Source: Nitrincola alkalisediminis
Lineage (GTDB): Bacteria; Pseudomonadota; Gammaproteobacteria; Pseudomonadales; Balneatricaceae
Direction of reading: 5' to 3'
DNA length: 64,000 bases
Assembly: GCF_009821115.1 (NCBI RefSeq)
Contig: NZ_VYTY01000003.1
Location: 1 to 64,000, forward strand
The position numbers were made by a program, and so were the translations under genes. Below are positions 43,964 to 53,796 of the stretch, one piece after another. Each line of letters begins with the position of its first letter. Positions within the stretch are counted from its first letter, which is position 1. The notes beneath the pieces were generated by a model. That model ran no database searches. It saw nothing but the letters and a program-made list of their open reading frames with translations, and was not told the DNA's origin.

Positions 43964-44883
43964 GCCATCCGATCTTTCGAGTTATTCAAGCAGGCCCTTT
44001 AGCACAGTTGCAGGATGCGGGGCGATTTGGTGTACGTCATTTGGGACTTACTCAGGGTGGGCCGATGGATCTGGAGTCTTGGGCGCTGGCCAATCAACTA
44101 TTGGATAATGCTTGGGGTTGTGCCGTTTTGGAAATCACCGTGGGTGGCTTAATCCTTGAATGCCTAGAGGATGTTGATTGTGCAATGACTGGAGCCGATT
44201 TAGGTGCAACGGTGGATAAATCACCGATTCCGCTTTGGCAAAGTCTACCGCTTAAAAAAGGACAACGTCTCGCCTTCGGATCGCCCAAGCAAGGACTGAG
44301 GGCTTACTTGGCGGTAAAAGGTGGGTTTGATGCGCCGCGTTTTCTCGAGAGTTGCGCTTCTGTGCAACGTGAGCAGTTGGGTGGACATAAAGGGGATGGC
44401 AGTCGGTTAAGTCGAGAGGATGTGTTGTTTGCTTCGACACTATTCGAGTCGGCCTCTGTACATAAAAAGACTCAACCGCGCGCCTTCGATCAGATAACCG
44501 ATTTAGATTTGATTCCCGGTGCTCAAGTGCACCTTTTTTCAGGCCGCAGTCTTTTTCAAGCCTTCAATCACGTTTGGAAAGTGGATTTGCGCGCGGATAG
44601 GATGGGGGTTCGTCTCACTGGGAACCCGTTGCAAGTGAAATTACCCTCGTTGATTTCTGAGGGAATCGGGCTGGGGGCGGTGCAAGTTCCACCGGATGGT
44701 TGCCCGATTGTGTTGTTAAATGATCGTCAAACGATAGGTGGCTATCCGAAGCTAGGGAGTTTAACGCCCTTGGCCTGTGCGCGTTTGGCTCAGGTGCAGC
44801 CAGGTCAGTCCGTTCGGTTTAGAGCTTGTGGGCAAATTGCGGCATCTGAAGCCTATGCTCAATTTTTATCTCGATTCCAATGA
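43960..44883 (+). CDS. pxpC: PxpC, 5-oxoprolinase subunit C (KipA family)
   Basis: 307 residues with QDAGRFGVRHLGLTQGGPMDLESWALANQLL near the start, LKKGQRLAFG, YLAVKGGFDAPRFLESCA and IGLGAVQVPPDGCPIVLLNDRQTIGGYPKLG. Third subunit of 5-oxoprolinase and last gene of the pxpABC operon. Confidence 0.94.
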   Translation: MSHPIFRVIQAGPLAQLQDAGRFGVRHLGLTQGGPMDLESWALANQLLDNAWGCAVLEITVGGLILECLEDVDCAMTGADLGATVDKSPIPLWQSLPLKKGQRLAFGSPKQGLRAYLAVKGGFDAPRFLESCASVQREQLGGHKGDGSRLSREDVLFASTLFESASVHKKTQPRAFDQITDLDLIPGAQVHLFSGRSLFQAFNHVWKVDLRADRMGVRLTGNPLQVKLPSLISEGIGLGAVQVPPDGCPIVLLNDRQTIGGYPKLGSLTPLACARLAQVQPGQSVRFRACGQIAASEAYAQFLSRFQ

Positions 44884-45236
44884 GCCCTGTGTGAATCCTT
44901 TATCTTTCACTCCGACCATCCAATGCATTGCATCTTTAGTGTTGATCAAAAAATAATCAGTTTTTCACAACCGAGCATTGATGCTGACTGGAATCGCTTT
45001 CCCCCCGAGTGTCCCAGTGTTATGCACAGTCTTATTCAGGTTTCATGTGCATAATACACTTATCAACACCTGAGCGTGTTAGTAAATGCAGTGAGTTGCG
45101 AAAACTCCCTGAAAGGCCCAGATAATGGGGCCTTTCAGGGGGTAAAGGGTGTGCAAAACTGTGTTGATATTGTGTATAAGTTGTGTGTGGATTGACGTCA
45201 GTCAGGTTCGACGGTCGATTTATCGCGTTAAAACCC
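44884..45236. promoter_or_regulatory. Gene-free stretch with clustered DnaA-box matches
   Basis: Perfect matches to the DnaA box TTATNCACA occur at 45020-45028 (TTATGCACA, plus), 45046-45054 (TGTGCATAA, minus) and 45171-45179 (TGTGTATAA, minus). A near match, TTATCAACA, lies at 45060-45068. The first two face each other. The neighbours (pxpC, prmB) are not typical of oriC, so a DnaA-titrating or DnaA-reactivating site (datA/DARS-like) is a possible reading. No coding frame is seen here. Confidence 0.45.
45107..45140 (-). terminator. Strong hairpin downstream of prmB
   Basis: CCCTGAAAGGCCC (45107-45119) pairs perfectly with GGGCCTTTCAGGG (45128-45140), a 13-bp stem. On the minus strand it is followed by AGTTTTCG, so it may end prmB transcription about 100 bases after the stop. 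The T-run is short. Confidence 0.55.
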
Positions 45237-46157
45237 TTACTGAAACAAGGATATATGTGGACGTAAATCCCTTGCTGAGATCATAAATACGCCATTTCCA
45301 CCCTTTTCAAATTCTGCCCACATGAATGGAACTTCAGGGTAGAGTTCGATCAAATGTGCTTCGCTATTACCGACTTCAACGACCAGCAGACCCTCGTCAT
45401 CAAGATATTCACAGGCCTCTCTTAAAATGCGCCGTGTAATATCCAAGCCTTGATCCCCCGATCCGAGTGCCAATGCAGGCTCGTGATGAAATTCAGCGGG
45501 CATATTGGATAAATCCTGAAGATCAACATAAGGAGGGTTGCTGACAATCAGATCGTAGCGCTTACCTTTTAGGGCATTAAAAAGATCGCTCTCAATAACC
45601 TGCACACGCCCGTTGAGTTCGTGGCGTTCGACATTGCTCTGCGCAACGTCTAAGGCATCTGTGGAAATGTCGGCCAGATCAACTTCGGCCTCAGGAAACG
45701 CATACGCGCAGGCAATCCCTATGCATCCACTGCCTGTGCATAGATCGAGTATTCTGTCGACTTGTCCGGGTCTCAGCCAAGGATCAAACTCCTGCTCAAT
45801 GAGTTCTGCAATCGGTGAACGAGGAATCAGGACGCGCTCATCGACATAAAAAGGCATGCCTAAAAACCATGCTTCTCCAACTAAGTAAGGCAAGGGGATT
45901 CGCTCTTCAGCTCGACGCCGAATAAAATCCAATACCTTGATCCGCTCGTCCTGAGTAAGCTTCGCATCTAAAATAGCGGGGTTGGCATCCCATGGCAGAT
46001 GGACAGCATTCAGCACTAACTGCACCGCTTCATCCCACGCATTGTCCGTACCATGCCCATAGAAAACACTGTGTTTCTGAAAATGTGTCATTGCAAGGCG
46101 AATGTAGTCACGAATAGTTTGCAGATCTTGGCGGATTTGTTCAGTTTCAGTTGACAT
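45237..46157 (-). CDS. prmB: PrmB, ribosomal protein L3 glutamine methyltransferase
   Basis: 306 residues from ATG 46157; the frame opens 10 codons earlier. The N-terminal part [26 protein letters not shown] is characteristic of PrmB. The methyltransferase core has [28 protein letters not shown] and the NPPY active site ([15 protein letters not shown]). It methylates a glutamine of ribosomal protein L3. Family length is about 310. Confidence 0.94.
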   Translation of the reverse strand: MSTETEQIRQDLQTIRDYIRLAMTHFQKHSVFYGHGTDNAWDEAVQLVLNAVHLPWDANPAILDAKLTQDERIKVLDFIRRRAEERIPLPYLVGEAWFLGMPFYVDERVLIPRSPIAELIEQEFDPWLRPGQVDRILDLCTGSGCIGIACAYAFPEAEVDLADISTDALDVAQSNVERHELNGRVQVIESDLFNALKGKRYDLIVSNPPYVDLQDLSNMPAEFHHEPALALGSGDQGLDITRRILREACEYLDDEGLLVVEVGNSEAHLIELYPEVPFMWAEFEKGGNGVFMISARDLRPHISLFQ

Positions 46158-46320
46158 GAGGTGGGTCCAGAATGAGTTTAGCGGCACATAGGATAGGTAA
46201 TGGTAAAGAAATCTTGCTGAGAGTGCTATGATGTTTAAATCATTATTGAATCGCGTGCGATAATATCAGGAAGCATCCTGTCTAAGCCGAGCGTTACAGG
46301 TATTGGGAGAAAAGTAATCG

Positions 46321-47559
46321 ATGGCCGGTATTAAATTAAATGCAAATGATCAGAATTTGCCTGTCTTAATGGCGCGTCAGCCAATTTATACCAAAAGTCA
46401 GGATGTGGCCGCCTATGAGCTGCTCTATCGAGATGAGCAGGGCAATTTTATTCAGGGATTGAAAGATGATGAAGCGACACTCGCCGTACTCATCAACTCC
46501 TATTCGTCTGTCAATGCCAATAATCAGAATGAAAATGTTCCATTCTTTTTAAAAGTCACGGATGAAATCTTACTGAGTAATCAGCTTCCAGATCTTCCGC
46601 GCCATATGTTTGTTTTACAATTGCTGGCGCATACGGATGTGACACCTGCGTTGATTAATCGACTACAACAACTGGCGAAGCAGGGGTATCGATTAGCGCT
46701 GTCGGGATTTGATCCCGCCGATACTAAGTTTTATCCGCTTCTTAAGGTGATTCATGTTTTAAAACTTGATATTCAACTGATAGGTTTGCATCGCATCCCC
46801 AATCTGGTTAAAAAGTTAAAGCCGTTTAACTTAGAGCTCTTAGCCGATAAGGTTGAAACCCAAGACGAGTTTAGACAGTGCCTTGAAATGGGCTTTGAGC
46901 TCTACATGGGCTATTTTTTGAGTAAGCCTTGTTTGGTGCGAGGCAAGAAAATATCTGGCAATAAAGTGGTGCTCTTGCAGGTCTTAAACGAACTCAATAA
47001 TCCCAAGTCGTCGCCGCAGTCTGTTGAAGAAATTGCACTCAAAGATCCTGAGTTGACCTATAAAATCCTACGCGTTGTAAACTCGGCTGCGTTTAATGTG
47101 CAAAAAGAAGTGAGGTCTTTGTCTCACGCCATCACCTTGTTGGGTATGGAGCAAATTAAGCGTTGGGTCATGTTGTTCTTGACGAAAAGCGAAGGGGGAA
47201 AGCCGCTTGAGCTGACGCGCACCATGTTGGTTCGTGCGAGAATGTGTGAGTTGATGGCTGAGATACTTGAGTACGAGACCCCCATGGATTTCTTTATCGT
47301 CGGTTTGTTGTCTCAGTTAGATGTGATGATGGACATAGACATGTCTTCATTATTAGAGCAGGTGCCCTTACAGCTCAATGTTAAAAGTGCCCTGCTGGAG
47401 CGTGAAGGTCCATTGGGTCAAGTGTTGAAGGAGGCTGAAATTTATGAGACTGGCGAATTTGATCGTTTGAGTGATTTGCTTGATCGGCCGTTTTACGAGG
47501 TTGCCTATCGTCATAGCCTGAAGTGGGCGGATCAAGTCCTCAATGCCATGCACACCTAA
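46321..47559 (+). CDS. EAL-HDOD signalling protein (YuxH-like)
   Basis: 412 residues. The N-terminal EAL-like domain (about 10-210) is degenerate: the EAL motif reads YELLYR and the catalytic metal residues are missing, so it should not hydrolyse c-di-GMP. The C-terminal HDOD domain (about 210-400) has the usual LKDPELTYKILRVVNSAAFN and SHAITLLGMEQIKRWVML. Such proteins act as signalling adaptors. Start ATG 46321 has GGGAGAAA about 7 bases upstream. Confidence 0.88.
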   Translation: MAGIKLNANDQNLPVLMARQPIYTKSQDVAAYELLYRDEQGNFIQGLKDDEATLAVLINSYSSVNANNQNENVPFFLKVTDEILLSNQLPDLPRHMFVLQLLAHTDVTPALINRLQQLAKQGYRLALSGFDPADTKFYPLLKVIHVLKLDIQLIGLHRIPNLVKKLKPFNLELLADKVETQDEFRQCLEMGFELYMGYFLSKPCLVRGKKISGNKVVLLQVLNELNNPKSSPQSVEEIALKDPELTYKILRVVNSAAFNVQKEVRSLSHAITLLGMEQIKRWVMLFLTKSEGGKPLELTRTMLVRARMCELMAEILEYETPMDFFIVGLLSQLDVMMDIDMSSLLEQVPLQLNVKSALLEREGPLGQVLKEAEIYETGEFDRLSDLLDRPFYEVAYRHSLKWADQVLNAMHT

Positions 47560-47580
47560 ACCCTCAGCGGTTCTCAAATC

Positions 47581-47616
47581 TGCGTCAGCCTCTTATCGAA
47601 GCTGACGCATTCTCTG
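47581..47616. terminator. Bidirectional terminator between the EAL-HDOD gene and ilvD
   Basis: TGCGTCAGC (47581-47589) pairs perfectly with GCTGACGCA (47601-47609), followed by TTCTCTGTTT. It lies in the gap between convergent genes. Confidence 0.7.
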
Positions 47617-47617
47617 T

Positions 47618-49453
47618 TTAATCCAGCAACGATATATCGCGAACAGCACCCTTGTCAGCAGAGGTGACCAGTTTTGCATAAGCCTTAAGTGCGGCTGATA
47701 CTTTGCGTGGTCTTTCGTCCGCAGGCTTCCAACCTAAACGATCACGCTCAGCACGGCGCGCCGCCAGTTCTTCATCGCTTAAGAGGACATCAATGCGTCG
47801 GTTTGGAATGTCGATGCGAATGCGATCTCCATTTTGAACAAGACCGATGGCACCACCGGAGGCCGCTTCGGGTGACACGTGACCAATCGATAGCCCCGAT
47901 GTACCGCCCGAAAAGCGTCCATCGGTTAATAAAGCGCAGTCTTTACCCAAGCCTTTCGACTTAAGATACGATGTGGGGTAGAGCATCTCCTGCATGCCCG
48001 GTCCGCCTTTCGGGCCTTCGTAACGAACAATCACGACATCGCCCGCTTTTACTTTGTCGTCCAGAATGTGGGCAACGGCTTGATCTTGAGATTCTGTAAT
48101 GTGGGCTGGACCTTCAAACACCATAATGGAGTCATCAACACCTGCAGTTTTTACAACACAACCGTCCTCGGCAATGTTGCCAAATAAAACAGCCAAGCCT
48201 CCTTCCTGCGAGAAGGCGTGTTCACCAGAGCGGATACAGCCATTTTCACGGTCGCCATCTAGGGTAGGCCAACGCGTTGATTGACTGAAGGCAACCTGGG
48301 TTGGAATGCCCGCAGGACCCGCTTTGTAAAACTCAAGGACTTCGGGTGATGGGCTGCGCATGATATCCCAGGTTTCTAAGGCTTCTTTCATCGAAGAGCT
48401 ATGCACCGTAGGGAGATCTGAGTGGAGTTTGCCTGCTCTGTCCAGCTCACCCAGAATCGCGAAGATACCACCGGCGCGGTGGACATCCTCAATATGGTAT
48501 TTTGGTGTGTTAGGTGCGACTTTACATAACTGTGGAACACTGCGTGAAAGACGATCTATGTCTTTTAAATCAAACGCAATTTCACCCTCGATGGCAATTG
48601 CCAATAAGTGCAGAATCGTATTGGTTGACCCGCCCATGGCAATGTCTAAAGACATGGCGTTTTCAAAGGCTTTGAAATTGGCAATGTTACGCGGTAATAC
48701 CGAAGTGTCGTCCTGCTCATAGTAACGTTTTGCCAATTCAACAATGCGGTGTCCGGCCTCTTCAAACAAACGGCGACGATCACTGTGAGTCGCCAGTGTC
48801 GTACCATTGCCTGGTAAAGAAAGGCCGAGTGCTTCGGTTAAGCAGTTCATAGAGTTGGCGGTGAACATACCCGAGCAAGAGCCGCATGTGGGGCAAGCTG
48901 AGCGCTCATATTCAGCGACTTTTTCATCGCTGGCGCTGTCGTCAGCAGCAATGACCATTGCATCGACCAAATCGAGCTTGTGCTCAGAAAGCTTGGTTTT
49001 ACCCGCTTCCATCGGCCCGCCTGATACGAAAATAACGGGGATGTTTAAGCGCATGGCCGCCATCAGCATTCCCGGTGTGATTTTATCGCAGTTTGAAATA
49101 CAGATAAGGGCGTCGGCACAGTGTGCGTTGACCATGTATTCAACCGAGTCGGCAATAATGTCACGTGATGGCAAGGAGTAGAGCATGCCGTCGTGACCCA
49201 TGGCGATCCCATCGTCAACCGCAATTGTATTGAATTCTTTTGCCACGCCGCCTGCTTTTTCCACCTCACGTGCCACCAGTTGTCCCATGTCTTTTAGGTG
49301 GACATGGCCGGGAACGAATTGAGTAAATGAGTTGGCAATCGCGATAATGGGCTTTTGGAAATCATCATCTTTCATTCCGGTGGCGCGCCAAAGTGCGCGA
49401 GCACCCGCCATATTACGGCCAGCTGTGGAGGTCTTGGAGCGATACGCAGGCAT
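47618..49453 (-). CDS. ilvD: IlvD, dihydroxy-acid dehydratase
   Basis: 611 residues, the normal length. Iron-sulfur cysteines lie in [15 protein letters not shown] and [18 protein letters not shown], and the C-terminus has the substrate loop [21 protein letters not shown]. It makes the 2-keto acid precursors of valine and isoleucine. Single gene, divergent from the small membrane protein at 49596. Confidence 0.97.
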   Translation of the reverse strand: MPAYRSKTSTAGRNMAGARALWRATGMKDDDFQKPIIAIANSFTQFVPGHVHLKDMGQLVAREVEKAGGVAKEFNTIAVDDGIAMGHDGMLYSLPSRDIIADSVEYMVNAHCADALICISNCDKITPGMLMAAMRLNIPVIFVSGGPMEAGKTKLSEHKLDLVDAMVIAADDSASDEKVAEYERSACPTCGSCSGMFTANSMNCLTEALGLSLPGNGTTLATHSDRRRLFEEAGHRIVELAKRYYEQDDTSVLPRNIANFKAFENAMSLDIAMGGSTNTILHLLAIAIEGEIAFDLKDIDRLSRSVPQLCKVAPNTPKYHIEDVHRAGGIFAILGELDRAGKLHSDLPTVHSSSMKEALETWDIMRSPSPEVLEFYKAGPAGIPTQVAFSQSTRWPTLDGDRENGCIRSGEHAFSQEGGLAVLFGNIAEDGCVVKTAGVDDSIMVFEGPAHITESQDQAVAHILDDKVKAGDVVIVRYEGPKGGPGMQEMLYPTSYLKSKGLGKDCALLTDGRFSGGTSGLSIGHVSPEAASGGAIGLVQNGDRIRIDIPNRRIDVLLSDEELAARRAERDRLGWKPADERPRKVSAALKAYAKLVTSADKGAVRDISLLD

Positions 49454-49595
49454 GTTGTTATCCTTTGCTTAGGGTTCACGAGCGATTTTTATCAGTATAA
49501 CAGATTCAAACACAGTCCTGAGTATACCAAAGACAGCCTTGTTTCAAGAGAGGTTGACGACTATTCTGTCACATTTTAAACAGGTAAATTCGCGC

Positions 49596-49856
49596 ATGAC
49601 TATCCGAGTTGATAAAAAAGAAATTCGAAAGGACCCTTTTCTGCGTTTCTGTATGAAAACAGGTATTCCATTGTCCATATTGGCTGTGTTGTTACTCTGG
49701 GGTGGCGGGTATTTGCCCTTTCCGTACGTGAACCCGTTGTTTGTATTCTGTACCTCGCTGGCCATCTTGATAGGTTTGGCCTACAACGTTCGTTTTGTGA
49801 TGCTCTCGGTTCGATCCATTCGTGAACAAGAAGAACACGCCAAACAGAAAAAATAG
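49596..49856 (+). CDS. Small two-pass membrane protein, unknown
   Basis: 86 residues from ATG 49596 (MTIRVDKKEIRKDP), with a basic N-terminus, two membrane segments (ILAVLLLWGGGYLPF and PLFVFCTSLAILIGLAYNV) and a charged C-terminus rich in Glu and Lys. A TTG at 49539 extends the frame by 19 residues but has no good ribosome site. I do not recognise the family. Confidence 0.6.
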   Translation: MTIRVDKKEIRKDPFLRFCMKTGIPLSILAVLLLWGGGYLPFPYVNPLFVFCTSLAILIGLAYNVRFVMLSVRSIREQEEHAKQKK

Positions 49857-49881
49857 GGGCATTTTTGAGCTGTTCAGAAGC

Positions 49882-49907
49882 GATTCATCTGGATTCATTT
49901 AGGATTG
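49882..49907 (+). promoter_or_regulatory. Direct repeats upstream of the pepSY operon
   Basis: GATTCAT occurs at 49882-49888 and 49892-49898, with a third partial GATTGC at 49903, so spacing is 10-11 bases. This is the pattern expected for an OmpR/PhoP-family regulator, and such a regulator is encoded in the operon, so autoregulation is plausible. Confidence 0.4.
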
Positions 49908-49962
49908 CCTTCAATGCTAAATCTTAAATGTTCGGGTGTTGTACTGAACGGAGGATCCATGA

Positions 49963-50250
49963 ATGCCATCAGCTTTGTTGAATGAAGGGCGACGTAAGCT
50001 CATATCGATATCGCTCTTATGTTTAGCTGTCGTTCCCTTGATGTTTGTTTCTGTTGCCACGGTCGCCAACTCACCCGTGAGTCTGAAACAAGCAACCGAA
50101 ATCGCTCAGAAAACCTTTGGTGGACAAGTCCTCAAAGCCGAAGAGGACGAAGCCAGTGGTGACAAGGTGTATCACATACGCATTGTCAATGAAGGCCGTG
50201 TTAGAGATGTGCAAATCAAGGCGAGCACGGGTGAAATCATTGCACCCTAG
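49963..50250 (+). CDS. PepSY-domain periplasmic protein
   Basis: 95 residues. An N-terminal membrane or signal segment (ISISLLCLAVVPLMFVSVATVA) is followed by a PepSY domain (LKQATEIAQKTFGGQVLKAEEDEASGDKVYHIRIVNEGRVRDVQIKASTGEII). Start ATG 49963 has GGAGG in front; an overlapping out-of-frame ATG at 49959 encodes only 8 residues. It is followed after 18 bases by the response regulator and kinase genes, a common arrangement in which the PepSY protein may act on the kinase's sensor domain. Confidence 0.82.
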   Translation: MPSALLNEGRRKLISISLLCLAVVPLMFVSVATVANSPVSLKQATEIAQKTFGGQVLKAEEDEASGDKVYHIRIVNEGRVRDVQIKASTGEIIAP

Positions 50251-50268
50251 TAGAGTAAGGACATAGGC

Positions 50269-50955
50269 ATGAAGTTATTGATTGTTGAAGATGATCCCGA
50301 TTTACGTCGGCAGTTGGTCTCTATTTTGGCTGACAAAGGCTATACCGTGGAGGAGTGTGCCGAAGGTAAAGATGCGGTTTTCCAGGGGCAAGAGTACGAC
50401 TACGATGTGGCGATTGTCGACTTAGGTTTGCCGGGTCTATCGGGAATGGAGGTCATTCGAGCTTGGCGTCAACAGCAGCGAGATTTTCCTGTGCTTATTT
50501 TAACTGCGCGTGGTCACTGGCAGGATAAAGTTGAAGGCTTGGAAGCGGGAGCTGATGACTATTTGGTTAAGCCATTTCAGCCAGAAGAATTAATTGCGCG
50601 ATTGAATGCATTGGTGAGACGTGCAGCAGGTCATGCAAAGCCTCAGTTGACGTTTGGTCCAATCAGTTTGGATACGGTCAGCCGTGTTGTGTGCTTGAAC
50701 AACGAAGAGGTTCGTTTGACCAGCTATGAGTACCGTACGGTTGAATACCTGATGCTGAATGCAGGTAAAACAATTTCTAAAACAGAATTAACCGAGCATC
50801 TTTACCATCAGGATTTTGATCGAGACAGCAATGTGCTTGAGGTTTTTGTACGTCGCTTACGGCAAAAACTCGATCCTGATCAGACATTGCAGCCGATTAT
50901 GACGGTGAGAGGCTTAGGTTACCGATTTAACCCGGATATTAAGACGCAATCTTGA
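50269..50955 (+). CDS. PhoP-like OmpR-family response regulator
   Basis: 228 residues. Receiver domain with Asp in AIVDLGLPGLSGMEV and Lys in DYLVKPFQPEE. The winged-helix C-terminus ends VRGLGYRFNPD. It overlaps the kinase gene by 4 bases. The sequence is of the PhoP/QseB type, but the signal is not known. Confidence 0.9.
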   Translation: MKLLIVEDDPDLRRQLVSILADKGYTVEECAEGKDAVFQGQEYDYDVAIVDLGLPGLSGMEVIRAWRQQQRDFPVLILTARGHWQDKVEGLEAGADDYLVKPFQPEELIARLNALVRRAAGHAKPQLTFGPISLDTVSRVVCLNNEEVRLTSYEYRTVEYLMLNAGKTISKTELTEHLYHQDFDRDSNVLEVFVRRLRQKLDPDQTLQPIMTVRGLGYRFNPDIKTQS

Positions 50956-52319
50956 AATTCAAATTGATTCCGCGTTCGTTGCAAGCCCGTTTATTATGGG
51001 CTTCGTTCATTTTACTGCCCTTGGTGATTGCCGCTGCAGCGGTTGCACTGCAGCGCTCCTTCTATGATAGCTTGGTGACCTCCGAGCAATCTCAAGCGCA
51101 GCTTCAGGTCTATTTAATTCTAAGCGCAGTGGAGTTGGTTGATCATCAGCCGGTGTTGCCCGAGTTGCTCCCTGAGCCGGGTTTCATGCGGCCCGACTCG
51201 GGTGTCTATGGTTACATGACCAATCCCTCTGGTGAGGTCTTATGGCGTTCGCTATCGGCTCAGTTTTTGGCAAATGAAATCGCGGAGAAAAGCTTAAAGG
51301 GACGTTACCCAGATCCTGGACAGATGCACTTTCGGTATTTACGCCAGCAGGGCTATTTTTTGATGCAGTATCCCGTCGTTTGGGAGTCGCCCGAAGGCGA
51401 TCTTGACTTTATGGTGTCTGTGTTACGCGCTGATTTGTCTGTAAATGAGCAAATGTTGGCGTTCAAAACCCGTTTGTGGGGGTGGTTATCGGGCGTCTTT
51501 TTACTCGCGCTCTTCGTCCAGTATGTGATCATGCGCTGGGGCTTAAAACCCTTACATCAATTAGCCGATGATCTTAATCGCATTGAAAAAGGTGATGCCG
51601 AAGGACTGACGGGTGTATACCCTCTTGAGGTGCAGGCCGTTACCGATAATCTAAATCAGCTTATTAAAAGTGAGCGCCAGCAGAGAGAACGCTATCGCAA
51701 TACACTTGCCGACTTGGCTCATAGCCTGAAAACGCCTTTGGCTGTTATTGCCGGTGCGAGTAATGAAAAGCTGGATAACCAGGCGTATAAGCAATTAATT
51801 GAAGAGCAGGCTCAACGCATGGGGCAGATAGTGCAGTATCAACTGTCCCGATCGGTTAAGTCTCAAAGCCGCTTACTCGTTAAACCCATTAAAATATCAC
51901 CTGTTGTGCAACGCATAGGCGGTGTTTTATTGAAAGTCTATGCTGAAAAACAGATCCAGTTTGAGAATCAGGTGTCAGAGGCGGCTGAGTTCCAAGGCGA
52001 TGAAAGTGACCTAATGGAGTTGTTAGGTAACTTAATGGAAAATGCCTGCAAATATGGCAAACGCCGGGTTCGAGTGACCTCCTATACCACGCGTAATGGT
52101 GTGTTATTGATGATCGAAGACGATGGCAATGGTATTTTGCCAGGTGAGTCCCGTGTGATTCTAGAAAGGGGCAAGCGTATGGACACCTCGACCAGTGGGC
52201 AAGGAATAGGTCTCGCCGTTACGGTTGATATTCTGAGCAGCTACGGTGGGGCGTTGGAGGCCGATAACTCGCCGGAATTAGGAGGTGCACGTTTTCGCAT
52301 GATGATTCCTCTGGCGTAA
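50952..52319 (+). CDS. PhoQ-like sensor histidine kinase
   Basis: 455 residues. Start is TTG 50952, overlapping the regulator stop. Membrane segments lie at about 14-35 and 175-195, with a periplasmic domain between them. The His box is LADLAHSLKTPLAVIAGAS, with N-box NLMENACKYG and G-boxes DDGNGILPG and GQGIGLAVTV. The HxxKTPL form of the His box is shared with the PhoQ family. It probably senses envelope or cation conditions. Confidence 0.88.
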   Translation: MKFKLIPRSLQARLLWASFILLPLVIAAAAVALQRSFYDSLVTSEQSQAQLQVYLILSAVELVDHQPVLPELLPEPGFMRPDSGVYGYMTNPSGEVLWRSLSAQFLANEIAEKSLKGRYPDPGQMHFRYLRQQGYFLMQYPVVWESPEGDLDFMVSVLRADLSVNEQMLAFKTRLWGWLSGVFLLALFVQYVIMRWGLKPLHQLADDLNRIEKGDAEGLTGVYPLEVQAVTDNLNQLIKSERQQRERYRNTLADLAHSLKTPLAVIAGASNEKLDNQAYKQLIEEQAQRMGQIVQYQLSRSVKSQSRLLVKPIKISPVVQRIGGVLLKVYAEKQIQFENQVSEAAEFQGDESDLMELLGNLMENACKYGKRRVRVTSYTTRNGVLLMIEDDGNGILPGESRVILERGKRMDTSTSGQGIGLAVTVDILSSYGGALEADNSPELGGARFRMMIPLA

Positions 52320-52339
52320 GGTTAGGTTCGCCAGAGGAA
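52306..52339. terminator. Hairpin between the kinase gene and argA
   Basis: TTCCTCTGGCG (52306-52316) pairs perfectly with CGCCAGAGGAA (52329-52339), an 11-bp stem that covers the end of the kinase gene. It has no T-run. It may separate two convergent transcripts. Confidence 0.5.
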
Positions 52340-52346
52340 AGCAGGC

Positions 52347-53699
52347 TTAAAGTGTTTTAAAAAACACCTTGGAGTTACGCTGGAAGTTATACAAGGCTTT
52401 TTTCTCACCGGGTAAGTCGTCTAAGGGAGCAGGTTTAAAGCCTCGCTCTACAAACCAATGCGCCGTGCGTGTGGTTAACACAAACAAAGACGTGAGACCC
52501 AATTCATGTGCGCGTGCCTCAATGGCTTCTAATAAGCGATCACCTCGCTCACCGCCACGGTATTGATTGTCGATGGCAACGCACGCCAGCTCACCGACCT
52601 TGTCTTCAAGGAAGGGATATAAAGCGGCACAGCCAATAATGACATTATCGCGCTCAACCAGTGTGAAGCGTTCTATTTCAGCTTCCAAACGTTCTCGTGA
52701 GCGTCTGACTAATACGCCCTGAGACTCCAGTGGCGCGATTAACTCAAGAATACCGCCGACATCGTCGATACTCGCTTGACGAATTTGCTCATACGATTCT
52801 TTAATCACCATGGTGCCGGAACCATCGCGGGTAAAGAGTTCGGCAAGGAGAGCGCCGTCCTGTTGATAACTAATCAAATGACAGCGTGGCACATTGTGTT
52901 CACAGGCATCGGCGGCGGCTTGCAGCAATCGAGCCGTTTCTGTGTAGGCAAGGCTGGCATCCTCAATGCGTGACAAGTACTGCGATACCATTCGCTTCGC
53001 GGTTGCGACCAAGAGCTCACTGCGCAGGTCACCACGGCTGTCGCGTATCCCGTCTTCGCTGCCAAATAAAATGAGCTTATCCGCCTTCAGCGCAATCGCG
53101 GTCCGGGTTGCGACTTCTTCCACTGATAAATTAAAAATTTCTCCTGTCGGAGAAAAGCCAAGGTTTGAAATCAAGACAATATTATTGAGGTCTAATTGTT
53201 GATTGATGGCTTTATGATCGACTCGACGAGGCTCACCCGTGTGGCCGAGGTCAACACCGTCAACAACCCCTGCGGGTTTAGCCGTCACAAAGTTGCCACT
53301 GCACACTCGAATTCTAGAGCCATGCATGGGCGTATTCGATAAACCCATTGAAAACAGTGCTTCTAATTCTGCACGCAGTACACCTGCGGCCTCAATCACG
53401 CAGCTGAGTGTGTCGCTATCGGTGATGCGTTGATGATGGTGAAGTCGAGTGGGAATATTGCGTTGTTGTAAGCGCATTTCAATCTGAGGGCGCGAACCAT
53501 AAACGACCACCAGTCTGACATCAAGGCTATTGAGTAGCGCAATATCATGAATAATATTGGTTAGGTTAGGGTCGTCCAGTGCTTCTCCACTGAGCATCAA
53601 GACAAAGGTTTTATCACGATGGGCATTGATGTATGGAGAGGAGTGCCTAAACCAATTTACGTATTGCAGTGCATCTTGTGTTGAAGAGGGTTTATTCAC
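52347..53699 (-). CDS. argA: ArgA, N-acetylglutamate synthase
   Basis: 450 residues. The N-terminal amino-acid-kinase-like domain binds arginine (LRLVVVYGSRPQIEMRL-type region: VRLVVVYGSRPQIEMRLQQR). The C-terminal GNAT acetyltransferase domain has FTLVERDNVIIGCAALYPF and acetyl-CoA loop DNQYRGGERGDRLL. It carries out the first step of arginine synthesis and is inhibited by arginine in related organisms. Length matches E. coli ArgA (443). Confidence 0.94.
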   Translation of the reverse strand: MNKPSSTQDALQYVNWFRHSSPYINAHRDKTFVLMLSGEALDDPNLTNIIHDIALLNSLDVRLVVVYGSRPQIEMRLQQRNIPTRLHHHQRITDSDTLSCVIEAAGVLRAELEALFSMGLSNTPMHGSRIRVCSGNFVTAKPAGVVDGVDLGHTGEPRRVDHKAINQQLDLNNIVLISNLGFSPTGEIFNLSVEEVATRTAIALKADKLILFGSEDGIRDSRGDLRSELLVATAKRMVSQYLSRIEDASLAYTETARLLQAAADACEHNVPRCHLISYQQDGALLAELFTRDGSGTMVIKESYEQIRQASIDDVGGILELIAPLESQGVLVRRSRERLEAEIERFTLVERDNVIIGCAALYPFLEDKVGELACVAIDNQYRGGERGDRLLEAIEARAHELGLTSLFVLTTRTAHWFVERGFKPAPLDDLPGEKKALYNFQRNSKVFFKTL

Positions 53700-53796
53700 A
53701 ATCAGGCCTAATCTCGATTCAGTAAGTGCGTTGAATCTCTATTGATACCACATTTCAACAGAAATCCAACGCATTTTAGATCAGACCAGAAAACTT

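Noticed and set aside
45020-45179. Calling this the chromosome origin
   Set aside because: There are no oriC neighbour genes (dnaA, gidA, parAB), and I saw no AT-rich unwinding repeats. Only a DnaA-binding cluster can be supported.
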